From positions 1-64,000 of the forward strand of contig NZ_CAJQTX010000007.1 in assembly GCF_907163085.1 (NCBI RefSeq): a DNA stretch of 64,000 nt. The letters run 5' to 3'. Of the stretch, positions 1 through 13,696 are shown one piece after another. Below the pieces are notes generated by a model. It searched no databases, was not told the DNA's origin, and saw nothing but the letters and a program-made list of their open reading frames with translations. How positions within the stretch are numbered: position 1 is the first letter of the stretch; each line of letters opens with the position of its first letter. This DNA is from Candidatus Accumulibacter sp. ACC003 (GTDB lineage: Bacteria; Pseudomonadota; Gammaproteobacteria; Burkholderiales; Rhodocyclaceae). Position numbers and translations under genes: made by a program.

Positions 1-1262
<1,262 letters not shown>

Positions 1263-1680
1263 TGCTGTTCCTTTCGCTTGCGTGAGGGCGACTGCCGCAC
1301 GAGCCTGACAGCCGTGTTTCGGGAAAAGTGATGGTGTGCTGCAGCAGGCGGCCTGCTTCAAGAACTCTGGTGCACCCACGCGCGCCGTATCTGCCCGCGA
1401 CTTCGTTGGCGGCCGCAAAGATCCCATAAGCGGCAACACCGCCGTCGGATCTTGCCGGAGTCGTGATTTCTGCCTGCAGCCGCTGCGCCGATTCTAGCCG
1501 ATGGTGCCGACAGTGACTGAAGTTTAAACGCGCGCCCGGCGGCGATGCTCGACCAACTGCCGCGCAGCCTGGTGATCAGCGGAACGGGTTTGCCAGCAGC
1601 CGGTGAGCACCGTGCAACCCACAATCATCGCGTCGTTGCTCGCCGGTCGGCACGCTTCGGCGCGCGAGTTGTCGTCAGGG
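1263..1680. other. Intergenic region upstream of aspA
   Basis: About 420 bases lie between the aspA start and the cbbO stop. Only the aspA ribosome-binding site next to 1262 is clear. No convincing gene, RNA or promoter hexamers were recognised. Short open frames here have no start signal and resemble nothing known. Confidence 0.6.
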
Positions 1681-3969
1681 CTAGCGAGTCAGCGCCATGA
1701 ACAGCTCCGGCAGCCGCTCCGGCAGGCGCTCGATGTTGTCGATCACCGTATAGCGCCGACCGAAAATGTCGCCGACGTAGTCGTCGGCCTGGCGGTCGAG
1801 GTTGATGCAATAGGTGAAGATGCCTTGCTGGTCGAGTTCCTCGACGGCTTTGCGGGCGTCCTCGATCAACAAGCGTTCGTCATGGACATCGACGTCGGCG
1901 GGCTGGCCGTCGGTGAGCAGCAGCAGCAGCTTCTTGTCGGCCTTCTGCGCCGCCAGGTAGTGTGCGGCGTGGCGCATGGCCGCTCCCATGCGCGTTGAAT
2001 AGCCGGCCTGCATCGCCGCCAGGCGGCTTTTGACGGCGTCGCCCCAGCGCTCGCTGTAGCCCTTGAGGTGCAGGTAGCGAACATCATGGCGGCTGTCGGA
2101 GTGGAAGCCGGCGATGGCGAAGGGATCGCCGAGTTGTTCGATCGACCAGGCGAGCAGCGACACCGCTTCCTGGCTCAATTCGAGGATGCTTTGCTCGCCA
2201 CCGCCGGTGCCAACCTTGACCTTGTCGGCCAGCGACTGCGAGAGGTCGAGCAGGACCAGAACCGCCAGGTTGCGACCGTTGGTACGGTGACTCATGTTGA
2301 TCCGCGGGTCGGGGTTGGCGCCGCCCTTGAAGTCGATCAGCGAGCGAATGGCGACGTCGAGGTCGAGTTCGCTGCCGTCTTCCCGATAGCGAATGCGTAC
2401 CTTGTCCTGCGGTTTCAGGATGTCGAGCAGGCGCTTGAGACGGCGGGCCAGCGCGGCGTGTTTTTCGAGCAGGCGGTCGATATCGCCGGCGTCGCCGGCC
2501 GGGTGCAGCGATTCGTAGAGGCTGACCCAGTCCGGCCGATAGCTCTGGCTCTGGTAATCCCACTCGCGGTAGTGGCGCGGCAGCAGGCGGTCGACGTCGG
2601 TAGCAGCTGTCGTTGGGCGCGGCTCGTCGAACATCTCCTCGTCGTCGCTGAGTTCGTGGAATCGCCACAGGTGGCGGTTGTCGTCGCGATAGCCGACGTC
2701 GGTATCGGCGAAATGGACGCTGGCCAACTGGTCGCTCTGACGGCGGGTACGGGCGATGTAGGCGAGCGCCAGGTCGGCGATTTCTTCGCTGCTCGAATCA
2801 CCCTGCGCCATCGTCTCGTGGAAGTGGCCAACGAACTTCAACAATTCGGCGTCGTGGTAGCCGTGTTCGGAATCGAGCAGCGCGCGCGAGAACATGCTCA
2901 GGCGATGACGCAGGCACGAAGTGCTTGCCGGGTCGCAGGCGTCGGCGCGCGGTGCCGGGTGCAGCGCCAGGAAGGTCCGGCGCAGGCCGGGATAGACGCG
3001 CATCAGCAGCGTCTCGATGCGGCTGTCTTCGAAGACCTCAATCGCCAGGCGCTGCATCGGGCTACAGTTGTCGGCAAACATCGGCGTGCTCCAGCGCCGG
3101 TGGCCGGCGATATGCGCCAGCGTCGCGCGGTAGCGGTCGATGCCGGAAACGCCGTGCGCATCGTCGAGGACGTCCGGCAGGCGAATACCGTCGGCATCGT
3201 AGTAGGGCGCTGGCCGGGCGGCCTGATCGGCGTCGCTCGGATAGGGCACGAGCAGCGCGCTGTCGCCCCATAGGCCGCGCAGATAGAGATCGAGCAAGCG
3301 CTGGTGGTCGACCAGCAGCGTGCCGTGGCGCTCGCGCTGCAGCACGGCGCGGCTGTCCGCCGATTTGAGGCTGAAGTAATCGCGCTGCCGTTCGGGATGA
3401 TTGGCGTAGTTGCGGATGCCGTAGTCGACCCACTTGCGCAGCCCGCCGATCGACAGTTTGTCGAGCAGCGTCGGCGCCTGCGCGAAGAAGTCGGGCAAGC
3501 CGGGGCTGGCGAAGGTCTGATGAATGCCGTGGATCGAACCCGTCGTGCGCTCGGTAAACTCCTGCGTCAGGTCCAGGTAGCGCTGCATTTGCCGCGCTGC
3601 AGGCAGTCGGCGAGCGACTGCGGCCAGCGTCTGCAGGAAGGGTGTGATCGCCCTGGCGTTCGGCGATTTGCCGAGCGCCTGCATGCTGGCGTTGATTGCC
3701 GGCAGGGCGTCTTCGCCCAGTGTCCTGGCGATCGCCGGCCATTCTTCGAGGAAGAGCAGTGGCGGCTCGACGCCGCGGCCCATGCCGCCGAGGAAGCGCG
3801 CCGTATCGAGATAGGCGTCAAGGCCGCTGGCGGAAAGTACGACGAGCGCCTCGCGCAGGCATTCTTCGAAGACCTCGGCGACCTGCGGAAAGCCGCAGGC
3901 GAGTTGCTCGCGGTAGCCGTGCAGGCGCTCTTCCCAGGAGGGGGCGGCGGGATTGTCGGGAGCGGCCAT
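1681..3969 (-). CDS. cbbO: CbbO, von Willebrand A domain RubisCO activase subunit
   Basis: CbbO works with the AAA+ protein CbbQ to remove inhibitory sugar phosphates from RubisCO. The chosen ATG at 3969 gives 762 residues (MAAPDNPAAPSWEERL), in line with family length. The open frame continues to 4023, but that would overlap the end of cbbQ. The last ~195 residues form a VWA domain, with the MIDAS motif DLSQS inside VLVLLDLSQSLAD and a later LLLLLTDGQPAD strand. The long N-terminal part matches the CbbO/NorD type. It lies 28 bases downstream of cbbQ on the same strand, so co-transcription with cbbQ and cbbM is likely. NorD-like proteins share this architecture; the neighbouring cbbM and cbbQ decide for CbbO. 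Confidence 0.93.
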   Translation of the reverse strand: MAAPDNPAAPSWEERLHGYREQLACGFPQVAEVFEECLREALVVLSASGLDAYLDTARFLGGMGRGVEPPLLFLEEWPAIARTLGEDALPAINASMQALGKSPNARAITPFLQTLAAVARRLPAARQMQRYLDLTQEFTERTTGSIHGIHQTFASPGLPDFFAQAPTLLDKLSIGGLRKWVDYGIRNYANHPERQRDYFSLKSADSRAVLQRERHGTLLVDHQRLLDLYLRGLWGDSALLVPYPSDADQAARPAPYYDADGIRLPDVLDDAHGVSGIDRYRATLAHIAGHRRWSTPMFADNCSPMQRLAIEVFEDSRIETLLMRVYPGLRRTFLALHPAPRADACDPASTSCLRHRLSMFSRALLDSEHGYHDAELLKFVGHFHETMAQGDSSSEEIADLALAYIARTRRQSDQLASVHFADTDVGYRDDNRHLWRFHELSDDEEMFDEPRPTTAATDVDRLLPRHYREWDYQSQSYRPDWVSLYESLHPAGDAGDIDRLLEKHAALARRLKRLLDILKPQDKVRIRYREDGSELDLDVAIRSLIDFKGGANPDPRINMSHRTNGRNLAVLVLLDLSQSLADKVKVGTGGGEQSILELSQEAVSLLAWSIEQLGDPFAIAGFHSDSRHDVRYLHLKGYSERWGDAVKSRLAAMQAGYSTRMGAAMRHAAHYLAAQKADKKLLLLLTDGQPADVDVHDERLLIEDARKAVEELDQQGIFTYCINLDRQADDYVGDIFGRRYTVIDNIERLPERLPELFMALTR

Positions 3970-3997
3970 GGCCTGAATCTGTACTCGGCGACCGCGC

Positions 3998-4801
3998 TCA
4001 GGCGAAGACCGCGTCGATCGCATGATCCAGCGTGTCGCGGATATCGCGGTCGTCGGTGATCGGTCGCACCAGCGCCATGCGGCAGGCGTCGGCGGGCGCG
4101 ACGCCGCCCTTGATCAGCGTCGCCGCATAGACCAGCAGACGCGTCGAGATGCCCTCGTCGAGGCCATGCCCCTTGAGCCGCCGGGCAGCGGCGCCGATGC
4201 TCACCAGTTGGCCGGCGGTGGCTTCATCAATGCCGCTTTCGCTGGCCAGAATGGCGACCTCCAGCGCCGCATCGGGATAGTCGAACTCGAAAGCCGTGAA
4301 GCGCTGCTTGGTCGATTGCTTGAGGTCCTTCATCAGGCTCTGGTAGCCGGGGTTGTACGAGATCACCAGCTGGAAATCGGCGTGCGCGCGGATCACTTCG
4401 CCCTTCTTGTCGAGCGGCAGCGTGCGCCGGTGGTCGGTCAGCGGGTGGATGACGACCGTCGTGTCCTGACGCGCCTCGACGATTTCGTCGAGGTAACAGA
4501 TCGCGCCGATGCGCGCGGCGGTGGTCAGCGGGCCGTCGAGCCAGCGCGTGCCGTTGGCTTCGAGCAGGTAGCGCCCGACCAGGTCGGAGGCGGTCATGTC
4601 TTCGTTACAGGCGACGGTGATCAACGGCCGCGCCAGCTTCCAGGCCATGTATTCGATGAAGCGCGACTTGCCGCAACCGGTCGGCCCCTTGACCATCACC
4701 GGCAGACGCGCCGCGTACGCCGCCTCGTAGAGCGCGACTTCCTTGCCCTGCGGCTGATAGAAAGGTTCTTCGCGAACCTTGAACTGCTCCTTGTCGGTCA
4801 T
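3998..4801 (-). CDS. cbbQ: CbbQ, MoxR-type AAA+ ATPase, RubisCO activase motor
   Basis: This is a 267-residue AAA+ ATPase that forms the motor of the CbbQO RubisCO activase. Walker A is GPTGCGKS (residues 39-46) and Walker B is ICYLDE (about 101-106), both canonical. The sequence is typical of the CbbQ/NirQ/NorQ group. It follows cbbM by 103 bases and precedes cbbO by 28 bases on the same strand, the usual cbbMQO order. NorQ would look similar, but no nitric oxide reductase genes are here. The role as motor and remodeller is established for the family; operation on this CbbM is inferred from linkage. Confidence 0.95.
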   Translation of the reverse strand: MTDKEQFKVREEPFYQPQGKEVALYEAAYAARLPVMVKGPTGCGKSRFIEYMAWKLARPLITVACNEDMTASDLVGRYLLEANGTRWLDGPLTTAARIGAICYLDEIVEARQDTTVVIHPLTDHRRTLPLDKKGEVIRAHADFQLVISYNPGYQSLMKDLKQSTKQRFTAFEFDYPDAALEVAILASESGIDEATAGQLVSIGAAARRLKGHGLDEGISTRLLVYAATLIKGGVAPADACRMALVRPITDDRDIRDTLDHAIDAVFA

Positions 4802-4904
4802 TGCCTGTCCCTGTTCTGCGCTACGTCGATCTGCGGCGGGGTCAGTGACCCGGGGCGCCGGCCGCCATGCGACCCTTGCCCCGCTGTCCCGACCGCCCGG
4901 GCTG

Positions 4905-6284
4905 CTAGCGATGCGCGCCGAGTTTATCGCGCCAGCCGGGATAGAGCGTATCGGCGTCGCCCGGGAACGACTCGAAAGCGCGCGCGAATTCGCGGTGCTC
5001 CCTGGCCCACTCGATCGGGTCGGCGCCGGCTTGCCAGCATTCGTAGGCCTGGCGCAGCGAAATGGCTCCGGCGGCCGGGCTGTCGATGTGGCCGTACGAG
5101 CCGCCTCCCGAGGTGTTGATGACGTTGCCGTGGCCGAGGTTGGCGAAGAAGCCCGGCAGGCGCAGCGCGTTCATGCCGCCCGAGATGATCGGCGTCGTCG
5201 GCTTCATGCCGTACCATTTCTGCAAGTAGGCCGGCCCTTGATACTCGTCGCGCTCGATGATGTAGGCGATGGCCCGGTCGTCGGCGGTGCCTTCCATCTT
5301 GCCGTAGCCCATGGTGCCGACGTGAATTCCCGAGGCGCCCTGCAGGCGCGCCATCTTGGCCAGCACGTAGGCGTCGTAACCGCGCTTCGAACTCGGCGAG
5401 GTGACCGCGCCGTGACCGGCACGATGGTAGTGCAGGTACTGGTTGGGGTACTGCCGGCGCGCGGTGGTGACCATGCCCGGGCCGCCGACGTAGCCGTCGA
5501 CCAGAAATGCGACCTTGTCGGCGTCGGCTCCGAAGGCTTCGAGGATGTAGTCGGCACGCGCGCACATCTCGTAGTGATCGTCGGCGGTAATGTTGGCCGA
5601 GAACAGCTTGGCCTGGCCGGTTTCGTCCTGCGCGCGCTTCATCGCGTCGACCACCAGCGGCATCACCTTCTTCATCGGCGCGAACACCTGGTTGCCCTGC
5701 GGCTCGTCGTTCTTGATGAAGTCGCCGCCGAGCCAGAACTGGTAGGCGGCCTTGGCAAAAGGCTCTGGACGCAGGCCGAGCTTGGGCTTGATGATCGTGC
5801 CGGCAATGTAGCCGCCGTCCTTGACCGGCCGGCCGAGAATCCGCCACATGTCGGAGATGTCCTTGGCCGGGCCGTCGAACAGCTGCAGCGCGCGTTCGGG
5901 CATGTAGAAGTCATAGATCTTGGCGTGCTCGATGTCGCCCATGCCCTGGTTGTTGCCGATCACCAGCGTCAGGAACGAGACGATCATCATCCGTCCATCG
6001 GTGACGTTGCGGTCAAAGAGGTCGAGCGGATAGGCGATGCGCATTTCCTCGCTGGCCTCGTCGATCAGATACACCAGCGCGTCGACGCCGCGCGTGAAGT
6101 CGTCGGTGGTGCACACCTCGACGTTGGTGCCGGTCGACGACTCGGCAGCGAAGTGCGCTGCCGCCTGCAGATAGTCGTAGCCGGCCTTGGGCTTCATCTT
6201 GTAAGCCACCAGGATGTGTTTGCCAGCGCTGATCAGCTCGTCTTCCTTGAGGCTGAGGTCGGCGTAACGATTCGATTGGTCCAT
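4905..6284 (-). CDS. cbbM: Ribulose-1,5-bisphosphate carboxylase/oxygenase, form II
   Basis: Form II RubisCO fixes CO2 onto ribulose-1,5-bisphosphate to give two 3-phosphoglycerates, working as a large-subunit oligomer without small subunits. The protein is 459 residues, normal for form II. The active-site lysine motif KPKLGLRPE is present, followed by the carbamylated-lysine segment [11 protein letters not shown], and loop 6 appears as [10 protein letters not shown]. No cbbS is nearby, as expected for form II. ATG at 6284 has GGAG nine bases upstream. It lies between cbbY and cbbQ in a minus-strand operon read from the 7194-7440 control region. No phosphoribulokinase gene lies in the window. 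Confidence 0.98.
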   Translation of the reverse strand: MDQSNRYADLSLKEDELISAGKHILVAYKMKPKAGYDYLQAAAHFAAESSTGTNVEVCTTDDFTRGVDALVYLIDEASEEMRIAYPLDLFDRNVTDGRMMIVSFLTLVIGNNQGMGDIEHAKIYDFYMPERALQLFDGPAKDISDMWRILGRPVKDGGYIAGTIIKPKLGLRPEPFAKAAYQFWLGGDFIKNDEPQGNQVFAPMKKVMPLVVDAMKRAQDETGQAKLFSANITADDHYEMCARADYILEAFGADADKVAFLVDGYVGGPGMVTTARRQYPNQYLHYHRAGHGAVTSPSSKRGYDAYVLAKMARLQGASGIHVGTMGYGKMEGTADDRAIAYIIERDEYQGPAYLQKWYGMKPTTPIISGGMNALRLPGFFANLGHGNVINTSGGGSYGHIDSPAAGAISLRQAYECWQAGADPIEWAREHREFARAFESFPGDADTLYPGWRDKLGAHR

Positions 6285-6332
6285 GATTCTGTCTCCGTGT
6301 CGATAAGAGTGATGAGGGCGTTGCGTGTTCGT

Positions 6333-7193
6333 TCAGTGTGCCGCCAGGACGCTTGTCGGCGAGCGCTGTGCCTCACTGGCTGCTGTTCGATGCCAGCGGC
6401 GCAGCTGCGCGAGATCGACGTAGCCGTCGTCGTTGAGCGGCTGGCCGCCAAGGCAGCGCGCCGGTACGCCGGGCTCACCGAGGTCGCTGACGACGCTCAG
6501 CGCGCCGCTGCAGTCTGTGTCTGCGCTATAGGCGTTGATGGTAATCAACGTCGGCACGCCGGCCGCGTGCGCCGCGAGAAATCCTGGCCGCGAATCCTCG
6601 ACCGCCAGACAAGCCACCGGCGGTAGTCGCAGCCGCTGCAGTACCCAGTGATAGATAGCCGGCGCCGGCTTCTTGTCGGTGACGACGTCGCCAGCGCCGA
6701 TGACTTCGAACAGCGTACGCGAGTCGTCGCCGAAGCTGCTCAGCAGCAGGCTGTCGAGGTTCGAACGCGTCGTCGTCGTGGCGATTGCCAGACGCACGCC
6801 AGCGCCACGCAAGTCGCCGAGCAAGCGCGCCACGCCGGGCCGCAGGCCGATCGTGCCAGCGCCCAGCAGCTGCCGGTAGATTTCATTCTTGCGTTGGTGC
6901 AGGTCGGCCAGCCAGGCGTCGCCGCCCCGCCGGCGCAGCAGTTCGGTTGCGTGCCTGGTGGCAAAGTGACGAAGCCGTTCCTTGCCGCCGGTCACCGCCA
7001 GCAGTTCGCCGTAGGCGCTGACCGACCAGTGCCAGTCCACACCGCACTGCGCAAAAGCCTGATTGAACGCCCGGCGGTGGCCGTCGCGCTCGGTATCGGC
7101 CAGCGTCCCGTCAACGTCGAAAATGACGGCCTGCAGCGCTGCTCCGGCGGCTGCGGCCAGCGGCAGGGCGCTGGCGATAGGGTCTGTGGTCAT
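6333..7193 (-). CDS. cbbY: CbbY-type HAD phosphatase (xylulose-1,5-bisphosphate phosphatase)
   Basis: This HAD-superfamily hydrolase is of the CbbY type. Characterised CbbY proteins dephosphorylate xylulose-1,5-bisphosphate, a RubisCO misfire inhibitor. HAD motif I is FDVDGTLADTERDGHR, where the TERDGHR continuation is typical of CbbY. Motif II is IATTTTRSN, motif III includes KKPAPAIYHWVL, and motif IV is VEDSRPG. ATG at 7193 is preferred (286 residues); an in-frame GTG at 7202 is possible and neither has a strong ribosome site. It is the first gene of the cbb operon, 48 bases before cbbM. Phosphoglycolate phosphatase (CbbZ) is the main alternative, but the motif I context favours CbbY. Confidence 0.88.
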   Translation of the reverse strand: MTTDPIASALPLAAAAGAALQAVIFDVDGTLADTERDGHRRAFNQAFAQCGVDWHWSVSAYGELLAVTGGKERLRHFATRHATELLRRRGGDAWLADLHQRKNEIYRQLLGAGTIGLRPGVARLLGDLRGAGVRLAIATTTTRSNLDSLLLSSFGDDSRTLFEVIGAGDVVTDKKPAPAIYHWVLQRLRLPPVACLAVEDSRPGFLAAHAAGVPTLITINAYSADTDCSGALSVVSDLGEPGVPARCLGGQPLNDDGYVDLAQLRRWHRTAASEAQRSPTSVLAAH

Positions 7194-7440
7194 GGTGCGC
7201 ACGCGGCAAGTCCAGGTGCAGCCAGTGTAGGCGGCGCAATAGATAATTAAAAGTTAAACTTTATTCTGATTATGATTAAGTTTTATTACTTAATAAATGC
7301 CCCTGCGGGCGCTTGTTGCATCGGCCGACGGCTTTGGTAGCCACTTTTACTGGTTGACCAGCGGAGGTGGCAATGCCTGCTGTTTTGGCGGATAATTTGC
7401 CCATGCGCTCCAACCCTCTCCTCCGGATCAGCCAATCATC
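7194..7440. promoter_or_regulatory. Divergent cbb/tkt control region with two palindromes, candidate CbbR operator
   Basis: This 247-bp interval separates the minus-strand cbbYMQO operon from plus-strand tkt-gap. A strongly AT-rich patch (about 7241-7297) contains two perfect inverted repeats: AAAGTT-A-AACTTT (7250-7262) and TTAAGT-N6-ACTTAA (7276-7293). LysR-type CbbR proteins bind TNA-N7/8-TNA style sites in intergenic regions like this one, so both repeats are candidate operators. That assignment is inference, and no cbbR gene is in the window. A short GCCC-CTGC-GGGC hairpin follows at about 7299-7310. Confidence 0.55.
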
Positions 7441-10448
<3,008 letters not shown>

Positions 10449-10458
10449 GCAGCTACCG

Positions 10459-10480
10459 AGAGGTGCCTTCGGGCACCTCT
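10459..10480 (+). terminator. Hairpin terminator after gap
   Basis: A perfect 9-bp stem (AGAGGTGCC / GGCACCTCT) with a TTCG tetraloop begins 10 bases after the gap stop codon. A modest T-rich stretch follows (CATTCTCGTATTT). The very stable loop and position support an intrinsic terminator of the tkt-gap transcript, though the U-tract is weak. Confidence 0.75.
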
Positions 10481-10987
10481 CATTCTCGTATTTCCCCCCC
10501 TTACGCCCATTTCACTCCTGGCAGAATCTTTCTGCTTGGTCCCTCCTGCTTGCCAGCTTCTTGCCGCCCTTGTCCGGCGGATTAACGCTGTCCGCAGCAG
10601 TCGATCTTGCGCTCCTGCCGTCGGAGCACTGGCGCCGGTGCTCCACCCCGTGCTGCCGGTCGAGTGTGCACTTCTTCCCTGCATTTCTTCCCGTTCGTGC
10701 CAGGAAAGCCTTGACCACGGTCACCGCTTTCGCCAAAGTGCGCGTCGGACGCGTATCCCCGATCACCCAGAGTTTGTTGGTCCCGCTGTGGCGTGCGTCC
10801 GAGCGCCACTGCCGTCATCCTCGCTCGCCTGCAGGATGCGAAACCGCGGTTGAACGCGGCGACGCCCGAAGCTGTCCGAGACAACGGCGGGCACGCGGCC
10901 TGACGTGCCTGGTTCGCATTCAGCATTCAGTGTCGGGAAAGCGCACTTGCTACCACACCCCAAAGAAAAAAAAGATAGGAACCCCCC
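10481..10987. other. Long non-coding gap between gap and pyk
   Basis: Roughly 500 bases follow the terminator before pyk. Open frames here have no ribosome sites and resemble nothing known. No pgk remnant was recognised. The pyk ribosome site (AGGAA, preceded by an A-rich run) lies just before 10988; any pyk promoter must be in this interval. Confidence 0.55.
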
Positions 10988-12409
10988 ATGCCCCGAGATA
11001 CCAAAATCGTCGCCACCCTCGGTCCGGCGTCTTCTGACGCCGATGTGCTCGAACGCATGATCCACGCCGGCGTCGATGTCGTTCGTCTCAACTTCTCGCA
11101 TGGCAAACCGCAGGATCACATCGACCGCGCTCAACTGGTCCGCGAGGCGGCGGCTCGCGTCGGACGCCCGGTCGGCATTCTCGCCGACTTGCAGGGTCCG
11201 AAGATCCGTATCGGAAAATTTGCCGACCGCAAGATCTGGCTGGAAAAAGGCCAGCCCTTCATTCTTGACGCCAAATGCGAAATGGGTCATGCCGAACGCG
11301 TTGGCCTTGACTACAAGGACCTGCCCCGCGACGTGTCGGCAGGCAGCGTTCTTCTGCTCGATGACGGGCGAATTGTTCTCGACGTGCAGCGGGTGCTCGG
11401 TTCGGAGATCTTCACGGTCGTTCGTCACGGTGGCGAGCTGTCTGACAACAAGGGCATCAATCGGCAGGGAGGCGGTCTGTCGGCGCACGCGCTGACCGCC
11501 AAGGACATGGACGATATCCGTACCGCGGCGAGCATCGACGTCGATTTCGTTGCCGTCTCGTTCCCCAAGAGCGCGGCCGACATGTATATGGCCAAGCAAC
11601 TGATGCACGCCGCCGGCGGGCACGCGCTGACCATTGCCAAGATCGAGCGCGTCGAAGCCGTGGCGGCGCTCGACGAGATCGTCTGCGCGTCCGATGGCAT
11701 CATGGTCGCCCGTGGCGATCTCGCCGTCGAAGTCGGCGACGCCGCCGTGCCGGCGTTGCAGAAGCGGATGATTCGCCTGGCCCGCGAGAAGAACAAGCTG
11801 GCGATCACGGCGACGCAAATGATGGAGTCGATGATTCTCTCGCCGACGCCAACGCGTGCCGAGGTCTCCGACGTCGCCAACGCGGTTCTCGACGGCACCG
11901 ACGCGGTGATGCTTTCGGCCGAAACCGCAGCCGGCAAGTTCCCGGTCGAAACGGTCGAAGCGATGGCCCGGATCTGTCTCGAGGCGGAGAAGTCTGCCGA
12001 AGTGACGCTCGAGCGCGAATTCCTCAACCAGGTCTTTACCCGCATCGATCAGACGATTTCTCTGGCGGCGATCTGGACCGCGCACCACCTCAAGGTCAAA
12101 GCGATCGCAGCGCTCACCGAGTCGGGATCGACGGCGCTGTGGATGAGCCGCTTGAACTGTGGCGTACCGGTTTATGCCTTGACCCCGCGCCGCGAAGCAC
12201 TGACCAAGATGAGTCTTTACCGGGCGGTATTTCCGATGTTCATGGACCAGCAGCCGAATAGCCGCGATCAACTGCTGCGCGACGCCGAACAGCTGCTGAT
12301 GAGCCAGGGCATCGTCGTCAAGGGCGACTTCATCGTGTTGACCGCCGGCGAACCCTTGGGCAACAGCGGTGGCACCAATACGCTGAAGATCGTTCGTGTC
12401 GGCGAGTAG
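10988..12409 (+). CDS. pyk: Pyruvate kinase
   Basis: Pyruvate kinase converts phosphoenolpyruvate and ADP to pyruvate and ATP. The 473-residue protein starts MPRDTKIVATLGPAS at ATG 10988 with AGGAA upstream. It carries RLNFSHG, the active-site lysine segment TIAKIER, the motif MVARGDLAVEVG, and the TQMMESM helix, all canonical. Length suits a bacterial enzyme with a C-terminal allosteric domain. It sits in the common betaproteobacterial neighbourhood tkt-gap-(pgk)-pyk-(fba)-purC, from which pgk and fba are missing here. Confidence 0.97.
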   Translation: MPRDTKIVATLGPASSDADVLERMIHAGVDVVRLNFSHGKPQDHIDRAQLVREAAARVGRPVGILADLQGPKIRIGKFADRKIWLEKGQPFILDAKCEMGHAERVGLDYKDLPRDVSAGSVLLLDDGRIVLDVQRVLGSEIFTVVRHGGELSDNKGINRQGGGLSAHALTAKDMDDIRTAASIDVDFVAVSFPKSAADMYMAKQLMHAAGGHALTIAKIERVEAVAALDEIVCASDGIMVARGDLAVEVGDAAVPALQKRMIRLAREKNKLAITATQMMESMILSPTPTRAEVSDVANAVLDGTDAVMLSAETAAGKFPVETVEAMARICLEAEKSAEVTLEREFLNQVFTRIDQTISLAAIWTAHHLKVKAIAALTESGSTALWMSRLNCGVPVYALTPRREALTKMSLYRAVFPMFMDQQPNSRDQLLRDAEQLLMSQGIVVKGDFIVLTAGEPLGNSGGTNTLKIVRVGE

Positions 12410-12700
12410 GCGGCGCGCGCGAGCCGCCGGCAGCAGCGCGCTGCGCGTTCGCTGGCCGGCCAGCGCTTGAGCGGCACCGGCGGCTTGCCTGGCGGCGAGT
12501 CGCCAAGAGCCGTTCGCTGCGCCGTCGATTTGTGGCGGCTGCGGGCGCCGAATAAGGTCGTCACGCCGCTCCCCATCGAGCATTTGCGCTGCCGAAGGCA
12601 CGCTGGCGCCGACGGGGGACACTGAGCCGGCAACGATCTGTCCTATAATCGCCGAGCTCGACTTCCTTTCGATCACCTCTTTGCCGGACCGGATGAACAC
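12410..12700 (+). promoter_or_regulatory. pyk-purC intergenic region with a -10 like hexamer
   Basis: The 291-bp gap before purC contains a perfect TATAAT at 12644-12649, about 52 bases before the purC start. No good -35 hexamer is visible 16-18 bases upstream. This is a candidate purC promoter on weak evidence. No gene is seen in the interval. Confidence 0.4.
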
Positions 12701-13639
12701 GTGACCGACGCTCTCTTCGAATCGACCATCACCAGCCTGCCGCTGCTCGGCCGCGGCAAGGTGCGTGACATCTACGCCGTTGACGCCGACAAACTACTGA
12801 TCGTCACCAGCGATCGCCTGTCGGCTTTCGACGTAATCCTGCCGGACCCGATTCCCGGCAAGGGCCGGATACTCACTCGGCTGGCCAGCTTCTGGTTCGA
12901 CAAGCTCGCCGAAATAATCCCCAATCAGCTGACCGGGATCGACCCGGAAAGCGTTGTTGCGGCCAGTGAGCGCGCGCAGGTGCGCGGCCGCGCGCTGGTC
13001 GTCAAGCGCTTGCGTCCGCTACCCATCGAAGCCGTCGTGCGCGGCTACCTGATCGGCTCGGGATGGCTTGATTACCAGGCCAGTGGCTGCGTTTGCGGGA
13101 TCCAGTTACCGGCCGGGCTACTGCTCGCCAGCCGCTTGCCGCAAGCGCTATTCACGCCAGCGACCAAAGCGGCGATTGGCGATCACGACGAAAACGTTTC
13201 TTTCGAGCGTGCGCAAGCCGAGTGCGCGGCCGCGCTCGCCGACCTGCTGGCCAGCGTCGGCAAGAGCGGCGCCGAGATTGCCGCGCAGGCGCGCGACGCG
13301 GCCATCGCGCTGTACACTACGGCCGCCGAATTTGCCGCAACGCGCGGGATCATCATTGCTGACACCAAGTTCGAGTTCGGTCTCGATAGCGCCGGTACGC
13401 TGCATCTGATCGACGAAGTGCTGACGCCGGACTCGTCGCGCTTCTGGCCTGCTGACGGCTACCGTGCCGGCAGCAATCCACCGTCTTTCGACAAGCAGTA
13501 TGTGCGCGACTATCTGGCGGCTCTGGACTGGAACAAACAGGCGCCGGGGCCGCGCCTGCCAGCGGCGCTGATTGCCGGCACGCGGGCCAGGTATGCCGAG
13601 GCCGGCGAGCGCCTGATCGGCGAGAAGTTTGGTGAATGA
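12701..13639 (+). CDS. purC: Phosphoribosylaminoimidazole-succinocarboxamide synthase (SAICAR synthetase)
   Basis: PurC ligates aspartate to CAIR in purine synthesis using ATP. The 312-residue protein begins at GTG 12701 ([14 protein letters not shown]); the ATG at 12693 is out of frame. Family motifs include [33 protein letters not shown], and the C-terminal [15 protein letters not shown] followed by [10 protein letters not shown]. Its length is that of the long bacterial/yeast-type PurC (~300 residues). A TATAAT hexamer lies about 50 bases upstream. Confidence 0.97.
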   Translation: MTDALFESTITSLPLLGRGKVRDIYAVDADKLLIVTSDRLSAFDVILPDPIPGKGRILTRLASFWFDKLAEIIPNQLTGIDPESVVAASERAQVRGRALVVKRLRPLPIEAVVRGYLIGSGWLDYQASGCVCGIQLPAGLLLASRLPQALFTPATKAAIGDHDENVSFERAQAECAAALADLLASVGKSGAEIAAQARDAAIALYTTAAEFAATRGIIIADTKFEFGLDSAGTLHLIDEVLTPDSSRFWPADGYRAGSNPPSFDKQYVRDYLAALDWNKQAPGPRLPAALIAGTRARYAEAGERLIGEKFGE

Positions 13640-13696
13640 TCGCCGTCCGGGGGTGACGCACGAGCGCGCGTCGACGCCCTTGAGCAAGGAGAATGC

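Noticed and set aside
4779-6626. 615-codon plus-strand frame opposite cbbM
   Set aside because: Antisense shadow of RubisCO, produced by biased codon use.
6740-6775. tRNA-like GGTTCGAA sequence
   Set aside because: It lies inside cbbY and has no cloverleaf around it; no tRNA was found in the window.
10763-12700. 645-codon minus-strand frame opposite pyk
   Set aside because: Antisense shadow; the sense strand carries every pyruvate kinase motif.
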